This document shows, in pieces, positions 8,237 to 16,129 of a DNA stretch of 64,000 nt (position 1 is its first letter; each line of letters begins with the position of its first letter). The notes under the pieces were generated by a model. That model did not search any database. It saw only the letters and a program-made list of their open reading frames with translations, and was not told the origin of the DNA. Source of the DNA: Allofournierella sp. (GTDB lineage Bacteria; Bacillota; Clostridia; Oscillospirales; Ruminococcaceae); contig JAHHRU010000001.1 in NCBI GenBank assembly GCA_020025635.1, positions 62,001 through 126,000 of the forward strand, given 5' to 3'. The translations under genes were made by a program, and so were the position numbers.

Positions 8237-8438
8237 TGCTTTCCACCCCCTTCAAAATCACTCTGCTGGGTGCATGCAAAGCTTCTTCCAGCCCTTCCAC
8301 ATACCCATTCAAACGGATGATTTCTTTTTCCTTCTTGTCCAGCTTTTTGCGCAGCCGGTCATTCTCTTCCAGAAGCTTCTGCCGGCAGTATTCCGGGAGA
8401 TAGCGCTCCCGCAACCATTTTTGTAATTTACGGATCAC
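8211..8438 (-). CDS. Small coiled-coil phage protein between TerL and portal
   Basis: A 75-residue basic protein with a heptad-rich helix 'LLEENDRLRKKLDKKEKEIIRL' at about residues 22-43. It overlaps both TerL (4 bases) and the portal gene. Coiled-coil proteins of this size recur at this point in related phages. I know no function for them. Confidence 0.6.
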   Translation of the reverse strand: MIRKLQKWLRERYLPEYCRQKLLEENDRLRKKLDKKEKEIIRLNGYVEGLEEALHAPSRVILKGVESIGDVERAI

Positions 8439-9685
8439 TGTCCCCTCCTTCTCCAGACCTTGGACATTGCATATCGAACCGCATCGATATGGTGGTTGGC
8501 CGTGTCCGGGTATCCCGCCATCACTTCGCCGGTGTTCTTGTCGGTTTCGTATTCATATTCAGAAAACTCCTTTGCGGTGTCCGGGCAGCGCTTTGGGTCA
8601 ATCACAATAGCATTCAGGCTTTGCAGCCATTTCATGCCTGCCTTTACGCTGCCAGGGCCTTTCTCAGCTTCTCGGCATGCAAGACCAGCAGCCCGATAGT
8701 CGCCGCAGCTCTTCGGTTCGGCCGAGTCGGCATACAGAGTCTCTTCCATGTCTTCATCCTGCATCGCGCCTTTGGCAATCAGGATCTTGGCAGTATCTTC
8801 GTTGGAAGTACGCTGCCGTGTGGCCTCATCCCAAATGCACAGAATCTTACGGGCTGGGTCGTAGGAGCAGGAGTTGAAAGCCCATGGATCAGGATACCAT
8901 CCCCAGTCAACACCATGGTACCGGCGTTCAAACGCCTTGATCTGCTCCGACGGGATTGGCTCCAGTTTCAGGTTTTCAAAAACCTGTGTGCCGTTGCCCA
9001 CCGCCTCGCCCAGATATTCGTGTCTGTATGCCGTTTCGTTTGTAGCCTTGAGATTTTCCGCATCCGCAAGAAAACGCGGCCCCAGCCACTCCTGCGGCGT
9101 TGTCAGATAGGTGCTGCGCACCACCAGCTTTCCGGGCACATTCTCAAGCGTGTATCGGTTCGCCCAGTTTCGGGAAGCCGCCGGCGGGTTGAAGCTTTTC
9201 AGGCTCAAAGAAAAAGAGCCGCCGCGAAAAAGCGACTGCTCCACATTACGGATCTCTTCCGGTCCGGCGAATTGATCCAGCTCCTCGAACCACCCAATTC
9301 CGATATATCCAAATTGTACTTTTATCGACTTCACTTTTCCCGGATCATCCAGGCCAAAGAAAAGTATCTTCTGGCCGGTGGGCAGATAGGTGCACTCCAT
9401 TGGGCTGACTGTGCAGCGAAATTGGCCATGCAGACCCAGTGCGTTGATGGCCCAGCAGATCTGTGCGTACACGCTTGTGCGCAAGGTGTTGCCCACCTTG
9501 CGGAAAACAGCCGCATGGCAGTCCGGGTGCTTGAGCAGCTGCAAAATCAGCTCAATGCTGTTAAAGCTGGATTTTGTGCTGCCACGTCCGCCGGGAAGCA
9601 CCAACTCGGCCACCTTGCCCGCTTTAATGGCCCGGTGAGCGTCATAAAAGGCCGGAGAGATTATTTGAGACAATTTAGATGTCAT
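8435..9685 (-). CDS. terL: Terminase large subunit
   Basis: The 416-residue product (start MTSKLSQ at 9685; an in-frame upstream ATG at 9706 is less likely) is a PBSX/XtmB-type packaging motor. An N-terminal ATPase carries Walker A 'GGRGSTKSS' and Walker B 'IGWFEELDQ'. The nuclease half has acidic residues at 'YHGVDWGWYPDP', 'LYADSAEPK' and a C-terminal 'HHIDAVRYAMSKVW'. That last block is typical of the terminase RNase H-like fold. It overlaps the TerS gene. Confidence 0.94.
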   Translation of the reverse strand: MTSKLSQIISPAFYDAHRAIKAGKVAELVLPGGRGSTKSSFNSIELILQLLKHPDCHAAVFRKVGNTLRTSVYAQICWAINALGLHGQFRCTVSPMECTYLPTGQKILFFGLDDPGKVKSIKVQFGYIGIGWFEELDQFAGPEEIRNVEQSLFRGGSFSLSLKSFNPPAASRNWANRYTLENVPGKLVVRSTYLTTPQEWLGPRFLADAENLKATNETAYRHEYLGEAVGNGTQVFENLKLEPIPSEQIKAFERRYHGVDWGWYPDPWAFNSCSYDPARKILCIWDEATRQRTSNEDTAKILIAKGAMQDEDMEETLYADSAEPKSCGDYRAAGLACREAEKGPGSVKAGMKWLQSLNAIVIDPKRCPDTAKEFSEYEYETDKNTGEVMAGYPDTANHHIDAVRYAMSKVWRRRGQ

Positions 9686-10016
9686 CAATAATCTGCACCT
9701 CCGCACCCTTTTGATCTATTCGGCCCGCATCCCGAAGTTCAAAGTAAAGCTTAATTGCCTGAATATCTCCTTTTGAGCACTGTTTGATCAGCGCTTTCCA
9801 CACGGTCCCCAGCTCACTGTTTGCGTATTTATCCGCAAGCGCATCCAGGTAATCTGTGAATTCGCTTTTTTCCATCCAGCGGTAGAGAGTGCTGCGTGCA
9901 ACATTGAACTCCTCACACAGGCTTGTGATGGTCCCCTTGAAGCTTGGATCCATCAGCTTTTCGGCCATTTTTCGCTGCTTTGCATTCAATCCAGATTTGT
10001 TGCAATTTGTAGTCAC
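9675..10016 (-). CDS. terS: Terminase small subunit
   Basis: A 113-residue DNA-recognition subunit. After 'GLNAKQRKMAEKLMDPS' comes a helix-turn-helix (about residues 30-55: 'ITSLCEEFNVARSTLYRWME'), then helices for oligomerisation and 'GDIQAIKLYFELRD', a motif typical of phBC6A51-type small terminases. It directly precedes TerL. Confidence 0.88.
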   Translation of the reverse strand: MTTNCNKSGLNAKQRKMAEKLMDPSFKGTITSLCEEFNVARSTLYRWMEKSEFTDYLDALADKYANSELGTVWKALIKQCSKGDIQAIKLYFELRDAGRIDQKGAEVQIIDDI

Positions 10017-10096
10017 TACCCACCACCTCTCTTTTACGAAATCCCCATACCCACCCGCCAGTATCTTCTATGCCGGCCCGCCTAAAAAATGCAATC

Positions 10097-10123
10097 AAAA
10101 CCACCAGTTGAACTGGTGGTTTT
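10097..10123. terminator. Perfect hairpin upstream of terS
   Basis: A 13-base arm AAAACCACCAGTT pairs with AACTGGTGGTTTT with almost no loop. It has T runs on both sides and could terminate in either direction. It lies between the late regulator and terS. Confidence 0.6.
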
Positions 10124-10144
10124 CTTGCGCTGAAGCTAATCAAT

Positions 10145-10177
10145 AAAAAAAAGCAGCCACTTGCGCAGCTGCTTTTT
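10145..10177. terminator. Second terminator-like hairpin upstream of terS
   Basis: AAAAGCAGC pairs with GCTGCTTTT, and on the minus strand the stem is followed by eight T residues. Together with the hairpin at 10097-10123 it forms a double barrier between the early region and the packaging genes. Confidence 0.6.
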
Positions 10178-10251
10178 GGGGCCGACTATTACCGCCGTCT
10201 GCCATAGCGGGAGAAAGGAGGGTTCAATACCTATCCTGTAAACCCACATAC

Positions 10252-10285
10252 AGTGTATCAGACTTTCATAGTGGTTTCATAGTGG
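10252..10285 (-). promoter_or_regulatory. Candidate late promoter with tandem activator repeats
   Basis: On the minus strand a TACACT -10 box (10252-10257) has no good -35 box. Instead two perfect 11-base tandem repeats (CCACTATGAAA on the minus strand; 10264-10274 and 10275-10285) cover the -35 position. One-helical-turn repeats over a missing -35 suggest an activator-dependent promoter. The ArpU-like regulator encoded just upstream is the obvious candidate. This is inference. Confidence 0.4.
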
Positions 10286-10295
10286 CTTTTTATGG

Positions 10296-10715
10296 TCAAA
10301 TTTCAAATTTCAGCTTTTCCAGTGCCCTTTTATGCTGGCGAAGAAGCCACCTGTAGTCTATGCGCATTGCACAAGCGATTTCCTCCCATTTTTGACCAAG
10401 CAAGTACCGCCGCCGAAGAATTTCTCTCTCCTGCGTGCTTTTCACCGTATTGATCTTCTCAACTATTTCCGTCCGGACGGCGTATGTACAATTTACTTGG
10501 AATTGAAGCCGCTGCTGGATTTCCATGATCTTTTCCACCGCTCGGGGCAAGCTATCACCCTGCCCAGCGCCGCCGGGAGCTACACTCAGGCACGGGGTCA
10601 CTCTGGTAGCTGCCGCTTTCAGCTGCTCGATTTCTTCCATCAGGAGCTTCTCTTCACGCTGGCTTTCCTGGTACCGCCGGAGCCATGCTTTTTTCATTTC
10701 AAAATCTTCGGTCAT
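10296..10715 (-). CDS. ArpU/RinA-like phage late transcription regulator
   Basis: The 139-residue protein has an N-terminal coiled coil ('QREEKLLMEEIEQLKAA') and a C-terminal sigma-region-4-like half: 'STQEREILRRRYLLGQKWEEIACAMRIDYRW' and 'LLRQHKRALEKL'. This arrangement is that of the DUF1492/ArpU/RinA proteins that switch on late genes. The position at the junction between replication and packaging genes agrees. The start may be the internal MKKAWLRRY. Confidence 0.75.
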   Translation of the reverse strand: MTEDFEMKKAWLRRYQESQREEKLLMEEIEQLKAAATRVTPCLSVAPGGAGQGDSLPRAVEKIMEIQQRLQFQVNCTYAVRTEIVEKINTVKSTQEREILRRRYLLGQKWEEIACAMRIDYRWLLRQHKRALEKLKFEI

Positions 10716-10723
10716 TTTCTCCC

Positions 10724-11011
10724 TTACCCCTCATTGGCCCAATAGTAAACCGTCGATTTGGCTATCCCAAACCTTTTTGCGATTTCCGCTTGGGGCTCAC
10801 CCCTTCTGGCAGCTTCGGCCACTGCAATGCGCATTTCCAGCGGATATTTAAATTTCCGATGCTTTTGCCTTGGCTCCACCTTCAGGTCAAGCACTTCCAG
10901 GACCTCCTTCCTGGACACTTGATACAGCTCTTGCAGGATTTTAATCTGCTTCGCAGGATCTTTCGCCCCACGAAAAAGAGCCCGCATTTCATTCCTTTCC
11001 TTTTCGGTCAA
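10724..11011 (-). CDS. Small HTH-domain phage protein
   Basis: A 95-residue basic protein. An N-terminal 'MRALFRGAKDPAKQIKILQEL' stretch precedes a homeodomain-like helix-turn-helix ('EAARRGEPQAEIAKRFGIAKSTVYYWANEG', about residues 66-95). The HTH resembles those of small terminases and transposases. It could be an additional regulator, but no role is known. It overlaps the small membrane-protein gene upstream and lies eight bases before the late regulator. Confidence 0.6.
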   Translation of the reverse strand: MTEKERNEMRALFRGAKDPAKQIKILQELYQVSRKEVLEVLDLKVEPRQKHRKFKYPLEMRIAVAEAARRGEPQAEIAKRFGIAKSTVYYWANEG

Positions 11012-11132
11012 GTCTTTTCATCTCCTCCATTTCCTTGCTCTCTTCCGCTCGGCTGCACTTGCCGGCCATATCCATCAATGCTGCCGCCAGGATGATTGCC
11101 AGTCCGAGCAAAATAAGGCTTCCCATCAGCAT
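10989..11132 (-). CDS. Small phage membrane protein
   Basis: A 47-residue frame beginning MLMGSLILLGLAIILAAALM, with one hydrophobic helix (residues 4-21) followed by a charged tail 'RAEESKEMEEMKRLDRKGKE'. An AGGAGA site lies ten bases upstream; a second ATG at 11126 overlaps the stop of RusA (TGATG). The competing 70-residue frame over the same DNA has no such features. Function unknown. Confidence 0.55.
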   Translation of the reverse strand: MLMGSLILLGLAIILAAALMDMAGKCSRAEESKEMEEMKRLDRKGKE

Positions 11133-11542
11133 TGGTCGGACATCTCCTCAACACAAATATAAATTCCCGGCACAGCAGCCCAAAACTTTTCTGTAATTTC
11201 GCAGCACACCTGAGCATCATCGTGCCAAAAGCGCAGTCGTGTCATGGTATCCTTCAGCATCTTTTCCAGATTGTCGGTGTCAGGTTTACTGGTACGGTAC
11301 TCACCGTCTGCATGCCCACCCTGAGGGAAACACCATTTCACCAGCAAACGAATCGGGCCCTCCAGCGGCGTTTTCGGTGCATAGGGTGACAAGTAAGCAT
11401 GCATTTTTGCTTTGGCATCCTTCAGCTCAGCTGAGTCGTGAAAGACGGCATGAGGCTTACCACCCTTCATGAAGGCATGTAGCTCCTTGTCGTGATGGGT
11501 TACTGTCGGCGGGATCATATGTGCGAAAAATTCCATTTTCAT
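11126..11542 (-). CDS. rusA: RusA-family Holliday junction endonuclease
   Basis: The 138-residue protein carries the RusA signature around residues 85-112: 'KPDTDNLEKMLKDTM' and 'FWHDDAQV'. Conserved Asp residues there bind the metal that cuts four-way DNA junctions. It would resolve branched replication and recombination intermediates before packaging. It is the last enzyme gene of the replication block. Confidence 0.88.
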   Translation of the reverse strand: MKMEFFAHMIPPTVTHHDKELHAFMKGGKPHAVFHDSAELKDAKAKMHAYLSPYAPKTPLEGPIRLLVKWCFPQGGHADGEYRTSKPDTDNLEKMLKDTMTRLRFWHDDAQVCCEITEKFWAAVPGIYICVEEMSDQC

Positions 11543-11802
11543 TTTTCATCCTTTCTTTTTCTCTTAGCCACTATGTGTGTGGTTGGTATCCCGGATAAAT
11601 GGGGGAGCTTCTGCCCCCATTTTCCGGTGTACCCACACACTACGCGTAGTGTAGCTATATATATAAGGCTATTTTCCGTACCGGAAATGGCAGGAATAGC
11701 GGCTATTTTCCGAATTTGGGATTTTTTCATGGATAGAAAATAGCGGCTATTTTACCGATTTTATACGAATTGTAATACAACGTCTATACCATTTGTATTT
11801 TT
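11543..11802. other. Non-coding gap between primase-helicase and RusA genes, with a hairpin
   Basis: The stretch contains a strong dyad at about 11597-11624 (AAATGGGGG / CCCCCATTT), a CACTACGCGTAGTG palindrome, and three repeats of ATAGCSGCTATTTT-like sequence near 11665-11760. The GGGGG hairpin could terminate the primase transcript. A 63-codon minus-strand frame (11539-11730) ends in an ATGA overlap with rusA, but its sequence is low-complexity and contains the hairpin, so I do not call it. Confidence 0.45.
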
Positions 11803-14022
11803 TCAACCTTGCCACCCTGGTTCCTTACGCCCCACATTTGGTCCCTCGATCCAATAACCGCCGTCTGATTTCAGTCTGCGTTTAACGGTGTCCGGTTTCA
11901 GATCCAGATATTCCGCCATACTGTACACGGTCACCTGGCCATCTATTTTGCAGGCTTCGTAAGCGTTTGAAAGTGATGTTTTCGCCTTTTTATCCTTTTC
12001 GCCGCCTCCCCAGCGTTTGGCAGCTCCGGCTTTGCCTCGGCGGGACTGCTCCAGGCTTTCCGGCTTCAGGTCCTCCAGCAGGCCGCTGTCCAACTTATGG
12101 ATGGGGTACTGGAACCAGAGATTCACCGGCGGGAAGCGGGCAAACTCTCGCAGGGTGCCCTCCACCCTCCAGGCAGTCTGTGCCAGGGCTTTGGCGGTAC
12201 TCTTTTCAATCTCCACGTCTAGCATCCGCAGGTCGGCAACGCTCAGCTGCTCTTTGCAGATGTTCATCATCTGGGTCTTGCTGAAAGCATCGTCTGGTCC
12301 GTATTCATCCCCATGGCCCCGCTTGTCCAGCAGAGCGGTGCAGGCAGCACAGGCGGCCTTGTTTTTCAGCTGATCCTGAATGGCTTCTGTCAGTTCCAGC
12401 TCGGTCATATCCAGCATCGCGTCCGGATCACGGGCGAACACGCCGCTGCCAGATGCCCGGTCCATGCTGCGCTTGCCGCCCTGGGCACCCTTTGAATGAT
12501 GGTGGCAGTAAATCACAGCACAGCCCAGCTCCCTGCAGACCAGGTCGAACTGGTTGCAGAACTTGGACATCTGCTCGGCGTTGTTTTCATCACCGGTCAA
12601 GATCTTGTAGATAGGATCCAGCACAATGGCAATGTACCCCTGTTTGGCTGCTCTGCGGATCAGCTTGGGTGCCAGCTTGTCCATGGGCACCGAAGCGCCC
12701 CGCAGGTTCCAAATCCGAATGTTGTGCAGGTGATTCGGCTGAATTTCCATTGCTTCATAAACATCATGGAAACGGTGAAAGCAGGATGCCCGGTCCAGTT
12801 CCAGGTTGATGTACAGCACCTTTCCCTGGGCGCAGTGAAAGCGGCCCAGCCAGTCAGTGCCTTCGGCAATGCTGATACACAGTTCAATAAGGGCATAGGA
12901 CTTGCCCGCCTTGGACGGTCCTGCCAGCAGCATCTTGTGCCCCTGGCGCAGAATGCCATCAATCAGAGGCGGGGCCAGCTGGGGCAGATTGTTCCAGATG
13001 TCGGCCAGATCTTCGTCATCCGGCAGATCATCCGCAGCAGCTTCCACCCAGTCTTTCCACTCGGCCCAGTTCGATTTGCCGAAATTGGTTTCCAGTAAAT
13101 ACTGCTTCTGTCCATTTCGTACTGCGCCGGGCATCCGGCTCAGTCGGCTGGGATTCCGGCAGGCCTGATCCAAGATCAGACCGTTCTTTTGACAAATACT
13201 ATACAGATAGTCCACCCGCTTGCGGTATTCGGCATAATCAGGGGCATCCACTCTCACGATGGCGTGCAGACTCTTATTTCCGGAATGTACCAGAGCCGCA
13301 CAGGGCAATTCAAGTTGGTGGATGATTGCATTTTGTGTGGCAATGTCAAGACCGTCCGATTCGACTAATGCAAAGCGGTATTCGGTCACATTGTCATTTT
13401 TGCAGCCTTTACCGTCCAAAGGATTAAATCGTATCCATGCACCGGCCTCCGGATTGTAGTCGCCCAGCACCTTGCCGATGTCATCCCCACACTTAGATAG
13501 CTCTTTGATCAGCTGTTCCGCCGTGCGGTCCCACTGTCCTTGGTTGGGTAAGTAGCGGCCCTCTTTCTCCCAGCTTTGGACCACATAACCTACTATTTCT
13601 GTCGGCTCAAATACGGCTTCCAAATACTGGATCAACTGATTTGCTGGCTGCCAGACACACGGTATATTAATTTCCTGACCTTCCACCCAGTGCTTATCGA
13701 CCAGCATCCCTTCTGTGCGCCGGGTGTCGATAGCATCATCCCAGTTAAGCGCATGGCCTTCCGGCCCGGACCATCCTTTTTCGAAAGCCAATGCGAAAAT
13801 ACTGTTCTCTGTGATAGGAGTGGGGGAGCCCTTAAAGGACTCCCACTTTTTCGCACATTCGCCTTGGTGATATCTGCCCGGGTCAGTAGCAGACCAGGAA
13901 TCCCATAGGAAACACTCCATCCCAGCTTGCTTCAAGCCCATGCCTACAGAGGTCCATTCCTGATAGGTTAATTCGCCGGGACGAAGATAGTTCATAGCTT
14001 CTAGCAAATCTGTTTTGTTCAT
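11803..14022 (-). CDS. Phage primase-helicase (PriCT-2 + RepA/AAA_25-type ATPase)
   Basis: From ATG 14022 (MNKTDLLEAMNYLRPGELTY, just after the helicase stop) the protein has 739 residues. The N-terminus is a PriCT-2 domain ('EWTSVGMGLKQAGMECFLWD ... CAKKWESF'). A central region resembles a primase-polymerase ('LHAIVRVDAPDYAEYRKRVD', 'RNPSRLSRMPGAVR'). Around residues 345-560 is a RecA-fold hexameric helicase: Walker A 'LLAGPSKAGKSYAL', Walker B 'YIAIVLDPIYKI', and 'AVIYCHHHSKG'. The C-terminus has a small HTH-like domain. It would unwind and prime phage DNA. Confidence 0.85.
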   Translation of the reverse strand: MNKTDLLEAMNYLRPGELTYQEWTSVGMGLKQAGMECFLWDSWSATDPGRYHQGECAKKWESFKGSPTPITENSIFALAFEKGWSGPEGHALNWDDAIDTRRTEGMLVDKHWVEGQEINIPCVWQPANQLIQYLEAVFEPTEIVGYVVQSWEKEGRYLPNQGQWDRTAEQLIKELSKCGDDIGKVLGDYNPEAGAWIRFNPLDGKGCKNDNVTEYRFALVESDGLDIATQNAIIHQLELPCAALVHSGNKSLHAIVRVDAPDYAEYRKRVDYLYSICQKNGLILDQACRNPSRLSRMPGAVRNGQKQYLLETNFGKSNWAEWKDWVEAAADDLPDDEDLADIWNNLPQLAPPLIDGILRQGHKMLLAGPSKAGKSYALIELCISIAEGTDWLGRFHCAQGKVLYINLELDRASCFHRFHDVYEAMEIQPNHLHNIRIWNLRGASVPMDKLAPKLIRRAAKQGYIAIVLDPIYKILTGDENNAEQMSKFCNQFDLVCRELGCAVIYCHHHSKGAQGGKRSMDRASGSGVFARDPDAMLDMTELELTEAIQDQLKNKAACAACTALLDKRGHGDEYGPDDAFSKTQMMNICKEQLSVADLRMLDVEIEKSTAKALAQTAWRVEGTLREFARFPPVNLWFQYPIHKLDSGLLEDLKPESLEQSRRGKAGAAKRWGGGEKDKKAKTSLSNAYEACKIDGQVTVYSMAEYLDLKPDTVKRRLKSDGGYWIEGPNVGRKEPGWQG

Positions 14023-14026
14023 TTGA

Positions 14027-15625
14027 TCACCATTCAGTCTTAGGCTTGTATTCGGCCGGCTCAATGTCGCTGGGAACTCGCCAGCTGTTAGCTGCGATCC
14101 TGTCGATCATCCGGCGGGCATCCTCAAATTGCCATGTGCCTACATGGTTAAAGCCTTTACCCTCCAAAAAACGAATTTGTTTTGGCGTCGTCAGGCCTGC
14201 ATCCCGGCGCTTTGCCATGCGATCCAGTAGAAGCTGAGCCTTGCCTGCGCTCTCAATGGCATCCGGCAGAATTCCCAGCTTTTCCAGGGTGCTGCACTGC
14301 TTGTCTGTGGGAGGGCTCATTTCCCAGCCGAAGGCAGGCACATAGTTGGCCAGATCCTCAGCCTGGATACTCATCTCATATTGTAGAGGATCTACCAGTT
14401 TTTTCTTTCGTTTTCTCATTTCTTCCAACTTTTGGGCCAAGGCTTCCTCTCGTTGTGTAACCACATCTTCTGCCGCCTGTATTTCTGCCTGTTCAATATC
14501 CTCGGGACAACATGACTGCTCCAGGTTTTCGGTCATCTTTTTGGCCACTTCTCGGCTCTCGCAAATCAGATCAGCAGGTCTACACAGCTCATGCTTTTCC
14601 GTAAGCCACAGAAAATCCAGGAGTAGCAGTTCCTTTTTACCGGGAGACAGCCGGGTACCTCTGCCTACCATCTGACTGTAGAGACTGCGTACCTTGGTGG
14701 GCCGGAGCACTACCACGCAGTCCACAGAGGGGCAGTCCCAGCCTTCGGTCAGCAGCATGGAATTGCAGAGCACGTTATATTTGCCTTTCTCAAAATCGGC
14801 CAGCACCTGTTTTCTGTCGTTGCTCTGACCGTTGACCTCTGCAGCCTGAAAGCCGTGCTGGTTCAGGATGTCCCTAAATTTCTGGCTGGTTTTAATCAAT
14901 GGAAGAAATACTACTGTTTTCCTTGCTTTGCAGATATTCGCCATTTCTCTTGCAATCTGCTCCAGGTACGGATCCAGAGCTGTGCCCAGACTGCCCACTG
15001 CATAGTCCCCGCCGCTCATGGTAACGCTGGTAATATCCAGTTTAAGAGGGATCGTTTGAGCCAGAATCGGACAAAGATATCCGTCCTTAATTGCCTGAGG
15101 CAGTTTGTATTCATAGGCCAGGCTGTCGAAGACTTCGCCCAGGTTGCGCATATCTCCCCGATCAGGAGTTGCCGTTACTCCAAGCACATGAGCACTGGAA
15201 AAATAGTCCAACACCCGCTGATAGCCGTCCGTGGTGGCGTGATGTGCCTCATCAATGATGATGGTGCCGAAGTAGTCTGGCGGGAATTTTTCCAGGCGCT
15301 GGGGGCGCTGCAGGCTCTGGACGCTGCCTACTACCACCCGGTACCAGCTGCCCAGGCAGGTCTCCTGGGCCTTTTCCACCGCACTTTGCAGTCCGGTGGA
15401 CCGTTTAATTTTATCAGCTGCCTGTTCCAGCAGTTCGCCCCGGTGGGCCAGGATGAGGACGCGGCTGCCGCTGCGCACCTCATCCTCTGCCACACTGGCG
15501 AAAACAATGGTTTTTCCGGTTCCAGTAGGCAGGACCAACAGTGTGCGCCGGTTGCCGTTATCCCACTGGGTATGGATTGCTTTTCTCGCTTCCTGCTGGT
15601 AGGGCCGCATTGTCATGCCGCCCAT
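14027..15625 (-). CDS. DEAH-box superfamily 2 helicase
   Basis: A 532-residue SF2 helicase with motif I 'LPTGTGKTIVFA' (about residue 32), motif II 'IIIDEAHHA', motif III 'GVTATPDR', and motif VI 'QMVGRGTRLSPGK'. The C-terminal third carries a helical region ending in 'TTPKQIRFLEGKGFNHVG', common in phage versions. An AGGTTTTGAG-type ribosome site precedes the start. It sits between DUF669 and the primase-helicase in a compact replication operon. Confidence 0.9.
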   Translation of the reverse strand: MGGMTMRPYQQEARKAIHTQWDNGNRRTLLVLPTGTGKTIVFASVAEDEVRSGSRVLILAHRGELLEQAADKIKRSTGLQSAVEKAQETCLGSWYRVVVGSVQSLQRPQRLEKFPPDYFGTIIIDEAHHATTDGYQRVLDYFSSAHVLGVTATPDRGDMRNLGEVFDSLAYEYKLPQAIKDGYLCPILAQTIPLKLDITSVTMSGGDYAVGSLGTALDPYLEQIAREMANICKARKTVVFLPLIKTSQKFRDILNQHGFQAAEVNGQSNDRKQVLADFEKGKYNVLCNSMLLTEGWDCPSVDCVVVLRPTKVRSLYSQMVGRGTRLSPGKKELLLLDFLWLTEKHELCRPADLICESREVAKKMTENLEQSCCPEDIEQAEIQAAEDVVTQREEALAQKLEEMRKRKKKLVDPLQYEMSIQAEDLANYVPAFGWEMSPPTDKQCSTLEKLGILPDAIESAGKAQLLLDRMAKRRDAGLTTPKQIRFLEGKGFNHVGTWQFEDARRMIDRIAANSWRVPSDIEPAEYKPKTEW

Positions 15626-15628
15626 GAC

Positions 15629-16111
15629 TCAAAACCTCCCCTGAGTCCAGCCCTGGGAGGGGGCAGCCTTGGGTTCAGGCGGGGGCAGAAAGCGTTTGAT
15701 CTCGTTGCTCTGGCCCTCGCCGCCGTCCCGCTTCGTGAAGGTATGGATATCCACCTTGCACAAGCCGGTGGAGCCGACCACCTCACCCCAGCGAGGTCGC
15801 AGGGCCTCGCCATGCTTGCGCTGACCGATGCTCTCAAAGAAGGCGCAAAGCATACCCTCGCAGCGGGAGTGCAGAAACAGGTTGTGCGTGATGGTAATCT
15901 TACCCTTGTCGCCACCATCGATCTCGATGGACAGCACCGCTTTGGGGCAGGGGCCCATCTTAGTGCCACCGGGATAGTGCTGGCGCTCAAACTTGGTCAC
16001 AGTAAAGGGGTAATCTCCGGCGGGCAAGAGGATCCATTCCCCAATGCTTTCGTTCTTGATCTCACTATCCCAATCAAACGCAGTGTCTACAGTAGTAAAA
16101 TTGTCGCTCAT
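15629..16111 (-). CDS. DUF669 phage ssDNA-binding-like protein
   Basis: The 160-residue protein contains 'LPAGDYPFTVTKFERQHYPGG' and later 'CEGMLCAFFESIGQRKHGE'. The 'G-x-Y-x-F-x-V' opening followed by 'MCAFFEsIG' is characteristic of DUF669, a phage family always found with AAA_24 ATPases and helicases. A single-strand DNA binding role is presumed for it. The last residues 'GWTQGRF' resemble the aromatic tails of SSB proteins. Confidence 0.8.
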   Translation of the reverse strand: MSDNFTTVDTAFDWDSEIKNESIGEWILLPAGDYPFTVTKFERQHYPGGTKMGPCPKAVLSIEIDGGDKGKITITHNLFLHSRCEGMLCAFFESIGQRKHGEALRPRWGEVVGSTGLCKVDIHTFTKRDGGEGQSNEIKRFLPPPEPKAAPSQGWTQGRF

Positions 16112-16129
16112 TATTTTTTTCTCCTTTTA

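Noticed and set aside
10181..10250. A tRNA gene near the late promoter
   Set aside because: The GGTTCAA-like stretch lacks matching T-arm, anticodon and acceptor stems.
11008..11220. 70-codon frame MMLRCAAKLQ... on the minus strand
   Set aside because: An overlapping 47-codon frame has a clear membrane helix, a ribosome site and better junctions with its neighbours.
11539..11730. 63-codon minus-strand frame coupled to rusA by ATGA
   Set aside because: Its DNA consists mostly of hairpins and short repeats, and it has no convincing ribosome site or family; kept only as a remark in the gap entry.
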